Shown here piece after piece: positions 25,154-33,031 of a stretch of DNA of 38,197 bases. Position 1 is the first letter of the stretch. Each line of letters begins with the position of its first letter. Below the pieces are notes generated by a model. That model saw only the letters and a program-made list of their open reading frames with translations. It searched no databases and was not told the origin of the DNA. This DNA comes from an uncultured Alkalilimnicola sp. GTDB taxonomy: Bacteria > Pseudomonadota > Gammaproteobacteria > Nitrococcales > AK92. The DNA lies in the NCBI GenBank assembly GCA_937951875.1, contig CALGAN010000040.1, positions 1 through 38,197 of the forward strand, written 5' to 3'. Position numbers and translations under genes: made by a program.

Positions 25154-26239
25154 CTATGGCAGATGCTTGACGATCAGCGGCCCGAGCCGGTTCGCCAGCG
25201 GCAGCGGCAGACGCTGCCAGGCGCGGATCGCCAGCCGGTACTTGGGGTTGTCGGGACTGAGGCGGGGCAACTCGCGACCGGCCGCGAGCCAGTAGTGCCA
25301 GTACAGCTGGCGCGGCTGCGCCCCCCACTGCTTCTTGAACCGGTAGGTGCCGGCGTCGACGCTGGAGCGACCGAAATCGAACACCTGGTTGCCGCGCTCG
25401 ATGGCCAGCTGCAGCGCCTCCCAGTACAGCGCCATGACCACGCCGAAGCGGTTGTAGTCGCGCACCGACGAGGCCCAGGGGATCTCCATGCGCCGCCGAT
25501 AGTCGATGAGGAAGGCGGCGGCGACCGGGCGACCGCGGTGACGCACCACGACGATGCGGGCGCGCTCTGGAAAGGTGGCCAGGATGGCGGCGAACAGCCG
25601 GCGCGGGTACACCGGCGTGCCCAGGTCGCGCATGTTGCGCGCGAACACTAGGTAGAACTCGTCGAGCAGCTCCTCGCCGCCGCGGGCCACGGTCATGCCG
25701 CTCTCCTTGAACGGCCGACGGATCTGCGCCCTGAGCTTGCCGCCGAACGCCTTCCACAGCAGCTCCGGGTCGTCCGGTAGGGACAGCTCCATCGCCACCT
25801 TGTCGGTGCGAGCCGGCCAGCCCGGCCGGACCTGGCTGTCGCGGAACTCGACATGGGAGCAGCCGCGCGCCGCAGCCGCCTCGCCGGCATGGCGCATCAG
25901 CGCTTCCTCGATCTCGGCGGACACGGCGACGGCACCGCCGTAATTGAAATACGGCAGCGAGACCTGGTAGTCGCCGAACAAACGGCTGCGCAGGCGCACC
26001 AGCGGCAACAGCCCGAGCAGCCGGCCGTCGCCGCTCCAGGCGCCGAGCGCTTCCAGCGTATGGCCGAAGGCTTCGGCGATCACCGTGCGCCAGCGGCTGA
26101 GGTGGTAGAGTGAAGCCCGCTCCTGCGCCTCGACGAACCGGTCCCAGGCGGCCAGATCGGCGGTGCCGAGCGGTTCGATGCGCGCTAGCGCAGGCGGTGC
26201 GGCGCGCTCGTCCCTGAGCGCGAATCCATTCCCTTGCAT
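25154..26239 (-). CDS. FemAB-family protein, XrtA/PEP-CTERM locus type
   Basis: The 361-residue cytoplasmic protein has two GNAT-like halves. The first has SLYHLSRWRTVIAEAFGH and LPLVRLRSRLFGDYQVSLPYFNYGG. The linker LRAQIRRPFKESGMTV is basic. The second has FYLVFARNMRDLGTPVYPRRLF and FDFGRSSVDAGTYRFKKQWG. The sequence SLPYFNYGG and the motif FGRSSVDAGTYRFKKQWG are hallmarks of the PEP-CTERM-associated FemAB family. The family's chemistry in EPS loci is unproven, but aminoacyl or acyl transfer to a sugar amine is the usual guess. ATG 26239 comes 1 base after the deacetylase stop (GGAGACTAGGATG), so the two are coupled. Confidence 0.88.
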   Translation of the reverse strand: MQGNGFALRDERAAPPALARIEPLGTADLAAWDRFVEAQERASLYHLSRWRTVIAEAFGHTLEALGAWSGDGRLLGLLPLVRLRSRLFGDYQVSLPYFNYGGAVAVSAEIEEALMRHAGEAAAARGCSHVEFRDSQVRPGWPARTDKVAMELSLPDDPELLWKAFGGKLRAQIRRPFKESGMTVARGGEELLDEFYLVFARNMRDLGTPVYPRRLFAAILATFPERARIVVVRHRGRPVAAAFLIDYRRRMEIPWASSVRDYNRFGVVMALYWEALQLAIERGNQVFDFGRSSVDAGTYRFKKQWGAQPRQLYWHYWLAAGRELPRLSPDNPKYRLAIRAWQRLPLPLANRLGPLIVKHLP

Positions 26240-26240
26240 C

Positions 26241-27128
26241 CTAGTCTCCAACCATGGCGCGCGCCGGCGCCGCGTCCTGCGGCTGCGCCAACAGCCCGAG
26301 CTCGGCCAGCACATCGCCGGCGGCGGTGAAGCGGAAGTTCCCTAGCAGCCGTTCCAGACGGCGCTCGCAACGGTCCAGATGCGTGTAGTGGCGAAAGCGG
26401 GCCGCCATGCTCGCCTTGACCCGCGGCTGCCCCGGATCGATCTCCCAGGGATGCAGATAGAAGATGAAGGGCCGCTGTTCCACCCGATTCACCCGCCGCA
26501 GCCCCCACTGCGTGAGGCGATACGGAAAGATGCGGAAGTACCCGCCGCCGGCGATCGGCAGCCGGTAGCGACCGAGCTGCACGGTGGTCAGCGGGAACTC
26601 CGCCAGCTCGGCGCCGTTGGGCGCGGTCAGCCGGTATGGCCAGCGCGGCGCGTCGGGCATGCCGTAGCGGTCGTGGTAAATGGGGAAGATACTCGAATCC
26701 CACAGGAAGCCTTCCTCGGTGAGCACGTCCAGCGCCCACAGCGAGCGGCGGGTGATGGAGTAGCTCGCCGCCCGGTAGCCGGTCACCGGCTGTTGCACGA
26801 TGTCCTCCAGCGTGCGTTTGGCGCGGCGCGTCTCTTCCCTGAACTCGTCCGGCGTCTGGCAATACACCAGCTGATGGCTCTGGCCGTGGCAGGCCACCTC
26901 GTGGCCGTGCGCAGCGATCTCCCGCACCAGCGCCGGATAGCGCTCGGCCACCCAGCCCAGCACGAAGAACGTGGCCCGCAGCCGGTGCAGCTCGAACAGC
27001 GCCAGCAGGCGGCGCGTGTTGCGCTCCACCCGGCACTCGCAGCGGTCCCATTTGGCGCGCGGCACGTACGGGGCCAGCGCCGCCACATGGAACCAGTCCT
27101 CGACGTCCACGGTCATGGCGTTGCGCAT
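26241..27128 (-). CDS. Polysaccharide deacetylase (NodB domain), XrtA/PEP-CTERM locus type
   Basis: The 295-residue protein has the N-terminal signature NAMTVDVEDWFHV with the catalytic/metal Asp residues (D8, D11). The zinc His pair is in the HGQSHQ element after GHEVACHG, and TGYRAASYSIT is the arginine motif. The C-terminal PFIFYLHPWEIDPGQPR supplies the late catalytic His. It would remove N-acetyl groups from the polymer or the lipid-linked precursor, making free amines that the adjacent FemAB protein could use. No signal peptide is visible, which favours action in the cytoplasm. ATG 27128 is preferred (GAGG 7 bases upstream); a GTG two codons earlier is possible. Confidence 0.93.
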   Translation of the reverse strand: MRNAMTVDVEDWFHVAALAPYVPRAKWDRCECRVERNTRRLLALFELHRLRATFFVLGWVAERYPALVREIAAHGHEVACHGQSHQLVYCQTPDEFREETRRAKRTLEDIVQQPVTGYRAASYSITRRSLWALDVLTEEGFLWDSSIFPIYHDRYGMPDAPRWPYRLTAPNGAELAEFPLTTVQLGRYRLPIAGGGYFRIFPYRLTQWGLRRVNRVEQRPFIFYLHPWEIDPGQPRVKASMAARFRHYTHLDRCERRLERLLGNFRFTAAGDVLAELGLLAQPQDAAPARAMVGD

Positions 27129-27163
27129 GCTCACACCTCGGCGACCGCCGCGGCGGTCGGGTC

Positions 27164-28231
27164 CTAGTCCTTGAACTCGCGGCTCTTGAGCTCGCGGGTG
27201 AGATCCTTCAGCTGTTCCTCGATCAGCCGCATCTTGCCCATCAGACCGGCGGACATGCGCGGCACGAAGTCGTGCAGCCGGGTGACCTTCTCGCTGATCT
27301 CGGCGGTCAGGGCGCTGGCGGCCGCCAGCGCCGGCGCGCCGCCGTCCTCGCCGGCGACCGGCAGCAGCGGCATGGCGACAGCGGTCTTCTTGGTCTTGGG
27401 CACCTGGGTGGGCCGCTCGTGGAACGGCACCCAGCCCAGTTCCTCGATGGCGCTACGGACGATCCGCGGCGTCACCGTCGGACTTTCGTCCACGTAGGCG
27501 CTCAGCAGCGCCATGTCGCACACCGAGTTGATCAGGCGCGGCACGCCGCCGCTGTACTCGTAGATGATCGCGTAGGCTTCCTCGTCGAACAGATCCTCGC
27601 CGCTGTAGCCGGCGACATCCAGGCGGTGGCGGATGTAGTCGCGCGTCTCGTCCTCGGACAGCGCGGTGAGGTGGAAGCGCAGCCGCACCCGCTGCGCCAG
27701 CTGCTCCATGTGCGGCGCGTCCACCAGCTCGGCCAGTTCCGGCTGGCCGCTGAGGATGATGCTGATCAGCTTGTCCTTGTTGGTTTCCAACCCGGACAGC
27801 AGACGTATCTCCTCCAGCACCTTCTCGCTCAGGTTCTGCGCCTCGTCGACGATCAGCAGCGCCCGCTCGTTGCGGCGGTAGCAGTCGATCAGGAAATCGT
27901 TGAGGGTGTTGAGCAGCTCCACCTTGCTGGTGGTGTTGGCCGGCTCGCCGAATTCGGCCAGCACCGCCTGCAGGAATTCGATCTCGTTGAGCTGGGTCTG
28001 GAAGATCTTGGCCACCACCACGTCGTCCGGCAGCTCATCCAGCAGCTTGTTCAGCAGCGTCGTCTTGCCAGAGCCGATGTCACCGGTGACCACCACGAAA
28101 CCGTCCCGGCTCAACACCGTGTAGTCCATGTAGGCCTTGGCCCGGGCATGGGCGCGGCTCATGAACAGGAAATCCGCATCCGGCGTCAGCCGAAATGGAT
28201 GCTCCCTAAGTCCGAAGAACTCGAGGTACAT
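27164..28231 (-). CDS. ExeA-like AAA ATPase, XrtA/PEP-CTERM locus type
   Basis: The 355-residue protein starts MYLEFFGLREHPFRLTPDAD, typical of ExeA/GspA-type secretion ATPases. Walker A is GDIGSGKT (50-57) and Walker B is LLIVDEAQNL with D129 and E130. The sensor region has LSGQPELAELV. The last 45 residues form an amphipathic coiled-coil (EISEKVTRLHDFV, then GKMRLIEEQLKDLTRELK). It probably powers or regulates EPS assembly at the membrane, though no transmembrane segment is seen. The ATG lies 2 bases after the beta-barrel gene stop. The same order (barrel gene then ATPase then deacetylase) is known from exosortase-type EPS loci. Confidence 0.9.
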   Translation of the reverse strand: MYLEFFGLREHPFRLTPDADFLFMSRAHARAKAYMDYTVLSRDGFVVVTGDIGSGKTTLLNKLLDELPDDVVVAKIFQTQLNEIEFLQAVLAEFGEPANTTSKVELLNTLNDFLIDCYRRNERALLIVDEAQNLSEKVLEEIRLLSGLETNKDKLISIILSGQPELAELVDAPHMEQLAQRVRLRFHLTALSEDETRDYIRHRLDVAGYSGEDLFDEEAYAIIYEYSGGVPRLINSVCDMALLSAYVDESPTVTPRIVRSAIEELGWVPFHERPTQVPKTKKTAVAMPLLPVAGEDGGAPALAAASALTAEISEKVTRLHDFVPRMSAGLMGKMRLIEEQLKDLTRELKSREFKD

Positions 28232-28233
28232 GG

Positions 28234-29583
28234 CTATCGTTCCACCCAATCGGGACGCGCGCCGTAACGCAGGGCGAGCAGTCCGACGTATTCGTTGAAG
28301 TCCCTTCCGGGGCCACTGCTGTGACGAAAATTCGCCCGTATACCGGTGGAGAAAAAAACCTGCCGGGTGACCTGGTATTCCAGGCTCACGCCCAGCACCC
28401 AATCGTTGTCCTTGTAGCCGAGCAGGTCGTAATCGCTGTGGACGTAATCGGCGTACCACAGCCCGCGCCAGGCCGGCGCTAGCGGCTGGGCGACGTCGAC
28501 GCGGACGCCGTAGCCCTTGCGGTCGCGGTTCGCGACCTCGTAGTCCTCGTCGCGGACGAATAGATGCACGCCCAGATCGACGCCGAACCGGCCGGTGATG
28601 TAGCCGAGCTCGGCGTAGCGATCGCGCATGATGTCCTGCACCACGGTGTCGCTGCCGCGATCGGCCTCCAGGCGATGTCCCTCGCTGGTGAGTAGATCTG
28701 TGGCGCTGTCGGTGAGCCGCGAGCGCAGCAGCACCCGTACCACGGTGTCGTGCGCCGCCTGCCGACGCAGCGACAGCGTGCCCATGAAGCCGTCGACGTC
28801 CTCGCGGCACGTCGGGGTGAAGCAGTCGCGGTCGATATACGTGCGGCCGATCGCCACGCTGAAGGCGGTAACCGCGCTCTCGTGCTCGAAGCCGACGAAG
28901 ATGTCGCGCTGATCGAAATCACCGATCACGGTACCGGCCTCTCCCGGGCGGCCTTCGTGGTCGTACCACACCCGCATGGTCTGGCCACCGACGAAGATCT
29001 GCCGCTGCCTGGAGAGCTGCCGGCCGATGCGCAACCGGCCGGCCACGCGGTCGTGGTCGCCGTCGGTTTCCTCGTAGCGGTAATTGCCGTAGCGCACGCC
29101 CAGCTCGACCGGATAGAGCCGGGCGACGCGGAAGCTCAGGTCCGGCCCGGTCCACAGCACGTTGCTTTCCTGGCGGTTGCCCGGTCCGAACGACTGCGTG
29201 GTGTCGATAGGCACCTGTTGCAGATAGTTCTCCAGACGCCAGACCAGGCGGTTGGGAACGATGCGCCAGTCGGCACGGGCCGCCAACGCCAGCAGGTTCT
29301 CGGGGGCCAGCGTGTCGTCCAGGTATTCGACGCGCTCGGCCACGCCGGCCGCCTCCAGGCCGAATCGGGGGGAGTCATGATCGACCATGGCGCCGGCCCA
29401 GGCGGTCAAGCCCAGATCGGCCTCGCGCTGCTCGCGCCGCAGCACGTTGGTGCTGTACTCGGCGTCGAGGCCGGCGCTGTATTGCAGGCGCAGCGCCTGC
29501 GCCGCCCCCGTCGGCGCCAGAAATACCGCCAATAGCATCGGCGTACTGAGCAGGCCTGTTTTTGTAATTACTTGCCAGGACAT
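28234..29583 (-). CDS. Outer-membrane beta-barrel protein of EPS locus, function unknown
   Basis: The 449-residue precursor has a signal peptide (MSWQVITKTG, hydrophobic LLSTPMLLAVFLAP, cleavage after GAAQA near residue 30). It is followed by alternating amphipathic strands rich in Tyr, Arg and Asp. LRLQYSAGLDAEYSTNVLRR opens the barrel and many strands end in aromatic residues. It matches the uncharacterised protein family that accompanies the ATPase in PEP-CTERM EPS loci. It may form the outer-membrane pore or a scaffold next to the Wza-like protein. Start choice is open: ATG 29583 follows GGGGAAGGGA, while GTG 29610 follows AGGAG. The shorter form gives a better-sized signal peptide. Confidence 0.75.
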   Translation of the reverse strand: MSWQVITKTGLLSTPMLLAVFLAPTGAAQALRLQYSAGLDAEYSTNVLRREQREADLGLTAWAGAMVDHDSPRFGLEAAGVAERVEYLDDTLAPENLLALAARADWRIVPNRLVWRLENYLQQVPIDTTQSFGPGNRQESNVLWTGPDLSFRVARLYPVELGVRYGNYRYEETDGDHDRVAGRLRIGRQLSRQRQIFVGGQTMRVWYDHEGRPGEAGTVIGDFDQRDIFVGFEHESAVTAFSVAIGRTYIDRDCFTPTCREDVDGFMGTLSLRRQAAHDTVVRVLLRSRLTDSATDLLTSEGHRLEADRGSDTVVQDIMRDRYAELGYITGRFGVDLGVHLFVRDEDYEVANRDRKGYGVRVDVAQPLAPAWRGLWYADYVHSDYDLLGYKDNDWVLGVSLEYQVTRQVFFSTGIRANFRHSSGPGRDFNEYVGLLALRYGARPDWVER

Positions 29584-29638
29584 TCCCTTCCCCAGTAACA
29601 GGCCGACCACCGCGCTCCTGCGGTCGTCGGGTGCTGCG

Positions 29639-30523
29639 CTACGCCCAGCCGGCGGCGCGCGGCCTGGGCGACAGCATCGGCATACGCCGTTCGTTGTTGA
29701 GTACGCAGCCTATGAGCTTGTCCTTGCCGACGGCTTGGGCCGCCGCGGCCACCTGCACATTGGTGACCCGACCGTACGGCACCACCAGCAGCACGTAATC
29801 GCATAGCTGCGACAGGATGCGCGCGTCGGCCGCCTCCGTGATCGGCGGAGCATCCAGGATCACGGTGCGCTCGCGGTAGCGCTTGCGCAGCTCGTGCAGC
29901 AGATGGCGCAAACGCGGCATCGTGAAGTACTCCATCGCCGACGGGCTCTTGCTGCCGGCCGGGATCAACCGCACCCGCGGTATGCCGATCGGGTGGATGA
30001 TGCGCTCCACCTGCTGCTCCTCGCCGGTCAGGAGATCGGTCAGACCGGGCGCCGGCGCCTGCCTCGCTTGGACCAGCTCGTCCAGCGTCGGATCGTGCAG
30101 GTTGCAGTTGACCAGCAGCGCGGTGGCGCTCTCGTCGAACGCGATGGCGGCGGCCAGATTGAGCGACACGAAGCTGGCGCCGCCGTCGGCCGTGACCGCG
30201 CTGACCATCACCACGATGTTCCTGGACTCGGTCCGCTGGAACAGGTTGGTACGTAGATGGCGGAAAGCGTCGGCCACCTGGGCGTCGTCCATGTCCTTGG
30301 TGATGATCCGGCGCGCCGCCAGCTCGTCGCGATCGCGCACCGATTCCTCGCGCATGCGCGCGATCTGCTCGGCGGCGCTGATTCCGACCAGCTGCCCGCC
30401 CCTCGACGCCTCGCGGCGCGGACGCGGCTCCACCTCACGCTCGTGCATCGGAGCCGGTTCCGGCGAGTGGTCATCGGCCCGCTCACCGCGCGCCCTTCGC
30501 AAGGCTTCTTCGATCTTGCTCAT
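29639..30523 (-). CDS. Degenerate BY-kinase (tyrosine autokinase) homologue
   Basis: The 294-residue cytoplasmic protein begins MSKIEEALRRARGE, the usual start of XrtA-associated tyrosine autokinases, and has the MinD-like fold. The catalytic parts are altered. The Walker A position reads TADGGASF (111-118), with Ala116 where the essential Lys should be. The A' motif reads LLVNCNLHDP (136-145), with both Asp replaced by Asn. The Walker B VILDAPP (221-227) survives. The C-terminus ends without a tyrosine cluster. The frame is intact and the gene abuts the Wzz-like gene (TAA then ATG). I infer a non-catalytic partner of the chain-length protein rather than a decayed gene. Confidence 0.82.
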   Translation of the reverse strand: MSKIEEALRRARGERADDHSPEPAPMHEREVEPRPRREASRGGQLVGISAAEQIARMREESVRDRDELAARRIITKDMDDAQVADAFRHLRTNLFQRTESRNIVVMVSAVTADGGASFVSLNLAAAIAFDESATALLVNCNLHDPTLDELVQARQAPAPGLTDLLTGEEQQVERIIHPIGIPRVRLIPAGSKSPSAMEYFTMPRLRHLLHELRKRYRERTVILDAPPITEAADARILSQLCDYVLLVVPYGRVTNVQVAAAAQAVGKDKLIGCVLNNERRMPMLSPRPRAAGWA

Positions 30524-32074
30524 TTAAATGATCCCCTGCACGCGCAGAACAAGTACGGCCACCACCGCGGCCACCGTCAATAGCACGACCAGACCTGCCA
30601 ACCACACGCCACGCCGCTCGGCCGCGGCCTCGGCCGGGGTATGCAGGCGCGGCACTGTCTCCAGCAGCGGCAAGCCCAGCGTGTCGCTGATGGCGGCGCC
30701 GGTGCGCACCCGCGGGTCGATCGTGAGGAAACCGAACAGAATGCCCAGCGGCAGCACCGCGCCGAGCGCCAGGCCGCCGAGCGCGAAGTGCATGAGCCGC
30801 GGCCCGCTCGGCCGGTGCGAGTAGTAGGCCGGCTCGACGATGCGCAGGGTCAGCCCCTGCTGCTCGGTGTTCAGGCTCATCGACACCCGCGCGTTCTCGC
30901 GGCGCCGCAGCAGATCCTGATAGATAGCCTGATTGACTTCGTAATCGCGGGTCAGCTGAGCGAGCTGGCTCTCCACCTCCTGGATGCGCTGGCCGCGACT
31001 CAGCTCCTGTTCGAGCTTGGCCTTGGCGTCGGCCAGCCGGGCTTCCAGGGTGTGGATCTCGGTGCGAACCTGGTACAGCTCGCTCTGCAGCCGCTGATAA
31101 ACCGGGTTGGAACGCAGCGCCTCGTCGATGTACGCCCGCCCTGAACGCGCCGCCTCGCTGCGCTCGCGCGATACGCGCTGCTCCTCGGCGACCGCCTTCT
31201 GCTCCAGGTCGCGGATCTGCTCCTTGAGGATCACGATGTCCGGATAGGTGTCGTGGTAGGTCAGGCGCAGATTTTCGAGCTGATTGCGCAGCTCGGCGAT
31301 GCGCGTGCGGTACTCCTGGGCGCGCGACACCACCGCCGCGGTCTCCGCCTCGCCGGAAAGCTGGTTCTGCAGCGAGGCCGCCCGCACTTGCGCGCCGCGC
31401 AGCTCGAATTCGAGCTGATCGATGCGGGTGCGCAAGGCCGCCACCCGGGCCGCCGAATCGCCGTCCGCCCCGGGACGTGCCTCGGCGTTGGCGGCACGCA
31501 GGCTCTTCAGACGCTCCTCGGCGGCGACCAGCTCGGCCTCGTACTTCTTGACCTGCTCGTCGATGAAGCGATAGGCGGCATCGCTCTCCTTGGCGCGGCT
31601 GGCCAGCATCTCCTCGATGAAGATCGCCGCCAGCTTCTCGGTGGTGTCGTAGACTCGATCGGGATCGCTGCCGCGGAACTCGATCCGGATCAGGTTATGG
31701 CCGACGTTGGAGATCGACGTGCGCCGCTGCAGATCCTCCAGCATGGCCTCGACCTGCGCCGGCTCGGCGTTCTCCGGCAGCCAGCCGGCGCGTTCGGCCA
31801 CCTTCAGCATCATCGACCGCCCGTAGATGATCTCGCGGGCATTGCGCGCCTGGTCGCCGATATCGCCGCGCACCGCCGCGCCCTGCATCAGCGGGTCGAG
31901 AATGCCGCGGCTTTCGACGAAGATCGTGGTGGAGGACCGATAGGACTTCGGCCAGGTCACGCCGATCGCCGTCATCACCGCGACCACGGCGACGAAGGTG
32001 GCGACGATGAGCCTGCGGTGGGCGAAGGCTTCCCGGTAGAGAACGCGTAGCCTCTGTTCCGTCTCCGACTGCAT
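30524..32074 (-). CDS. Wzz/GumC-like polysaccharide chain-length determinant
   Basis: The 516-residue inner-membrane protein has a first helix at about 21-40 (RLIVATFVAVVAVMTAIGVT) and a Wzz domain to about 130. Long coiled coils run at about 165-400 with many Glu/Arg/Gln residues. A membrane helix near 432-455 is preceded by YYSHRPSGPRLMHFALGG, the Pro-rich motif of Wzz proteins, and a final helix is at about 492-512. It should control polymer length and bridge to the export channel. It lies between the Wza-like gene and the kinase homologue, the normal order of such loci. ATG 32074 follows GGAAGGAAC. Confidence 0.92.
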   Translation of the reverse strand: MQSETEQRLRVLYREAFAHRRLIVATFVAVVAVMTAIGVTWPKSYRSSTTIFVESRGILDPLMQGAAVRGDIGDQARNAREIIYGRSMMLKVAERAGWLPENAEPAQVEAMLEDLQRRTSISNVGHNLIRIEFRGSDPDRVYDTTEKLAAIFIEEMLASRAKESDAAYRFIDEQVKKYEAELVAAEERLKSLRAANAEARPGADGDSAARVAALRTRIDQLEFELRGAQVRAASLQNQLSGEAETAAVVSRAQEYRTRIAELRNQLENLRLTYHDTYPDIVILKEQIRDLEQKAVAEEQRVSRERSEAARSGRAYIDEALRSNPVYQRLQSELYQVRTEIHTLEARLADAKAKLEQELSRGQRIQEVESQLAQLTRDYEVNQAIYQDLLRRRENARVSMSLNTEQQGLTLRIVEPAYYSHRPSGPRLMHFALGGLALGAVLPLGILFGFLTIDPRVRTGAAISDTLGLPLLETVPRLHTPAEAAAERRGVWLAGLVVLLTVAAVVAVLVLRVQGII

Positions 32075-32101
32075 GGTGTTCCTTCCCTGGCACCGCCGTT
32101 A

Positions 32102-32725
32102 TTAGAACAGTCGTTCCGGGACCGAGATGATGTCGCCCGGCATCAAGTAGTAATTCGTACGCAGCTCGCCGCGCGACAGGATGCTGTCTAGCCGCACGTC
32201 ATACACCTCGGCTTTGTCGCTGGTGCGGCGGTAGAGCTTGGCCCGGCTGGGCGAGGCGAATTCGGTGAGACCACCCGCCTCGAGCACGGCGTCCAGCACC
32301 GTCATGCCCTGGCGATAAGGCAGGGAGAGAGGCCGCTCCACAGCGCCGGTGATACGCACCCGGGAGATGAACTCGTGGCTGCGCAGCTCGGTGACGATCA
32401 CCGTCACCTGCGGCTCGCGGATATAGTGCTTGAGCCGCTCCCGGATCGTCGCCGCCACCTCGACCGGGGTGTGGCCGCCGGCGGGAACGTCGCCGATCAA
32501 CGGCACCGAGATCATGCCGTCCGGCCGTACCGGCACGGTCACCGACAAATCCTCGTTGCGCCAGACGCTCACCCGGAGCAGATCGTCCACCCCGATGCGG
32601 TATTCGGCCTGCGCCGGCACCACCTCGCCCGGACCTTGCGCCGCTTGCTCCCGTCCCGGCCCCGCCGCGCAGCCGAACGCCGACAGCGTCAGAGCGAGCA
32701 ACGATACCAGCAGTCCTTTTCTCAT
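32102..32725 (-). CDS. Wza-like polysaccharide export (OPX) lipoprotein
   Basis: The 207-residue outer-membrane export protein has the signal MRKGLLVSLLALTLSAFGC; the Cys19 would be lipidated, although the lipobox AFGC is not ideal. The mature protein has EYRIGVDDLLRVSVWRNEDLS and VPVRPDGMISVPLIGDVPA (poly-export domain). It continues with REPQVTVIVTELRSH and MTVLDAVLEAGGLTEFAS (SLBB-like domain), and ends with NYYLMPGDIISVPERLF. The length fits the short OPX group (about 200 residues), which lacks the C-terminal membrane-spanning helix of Wza. GGAGG lies 8 bases before ATG 32725. The Wzz-like gene follows after 27 bases. Confidence 0.93.
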   Translation of the reverse strand: MRKGLLVSLLALTLSAFGCAAGPGREQAAQGPGEVVPAQAEYRIGVDDLLRVSVWRNEDLSVTVPVRPDGMISVPLIGDVPAGGHTPVEVAATIRERLKHYIREPQVTVIVTELRSHEFISRVRITGAVERPLSLPYRQGMTVLDAVLEAGGLTEFASPSRAKLYRRTSDKAEVYDVRLDSILSRGELRTNYYLMPGDIISVPERLF

Positions 32726-33031
32726 TCTGTCTGCCTCCAGCAGTTCAGCCTGCGCCCGCCATCCGCGGCGGCCACCGCGGCTGACGAGGCAACCCGTTCC
32801 AGGTCGCGCGCAGCGCGCGGGCAAGAGACTCTTTTATTGCAACTTGGTCACGTCGTACGACCTGATACGGTCGAGCTGGAGCGTTCGGCTCCTATTGCTT
32901 GCTGTTATCCCGGCGAACGGTTCGGCGAGCGTTGAGCTCGCTCCGCGCCGACTCCGGATTTGGGGACTGGCGCTGATAAGTACAACGTCACATATCTGGA
33001 TGCGGCGACAGTCCCCACCGGTCCAGACACG
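32726..33031 (-). promoter_or_regulatory. 306-base structured intergenic region before the export gene
   Basis: No gene is seen here. The region holds a 9-bp inverted repeat TGGGGACTG (32961-32969) / CAGTCCCCA (33009-33017) with a 39-base loop. Two similar hairpins are present (GGAGC/GCTCC at 32878-32892 and GCGAGC/GCTCGC at 32925-32941), and there is a 10-bp palindrome GTCGTACGAC (32852-32861). Since the flanking genes are co-directional, an internal promoter or attenuator for the export operon may lie here. No reliable -35/-10 pair was found. Confidence 0.4.

Noticed and set aside
29639..30523. Pseudogene call for the kinase homologue
   Set aside because: The reading frame is uninterrupted, has normal codon use, retains the N-terminal signature and Walker B, and is coupled to its neighbours.
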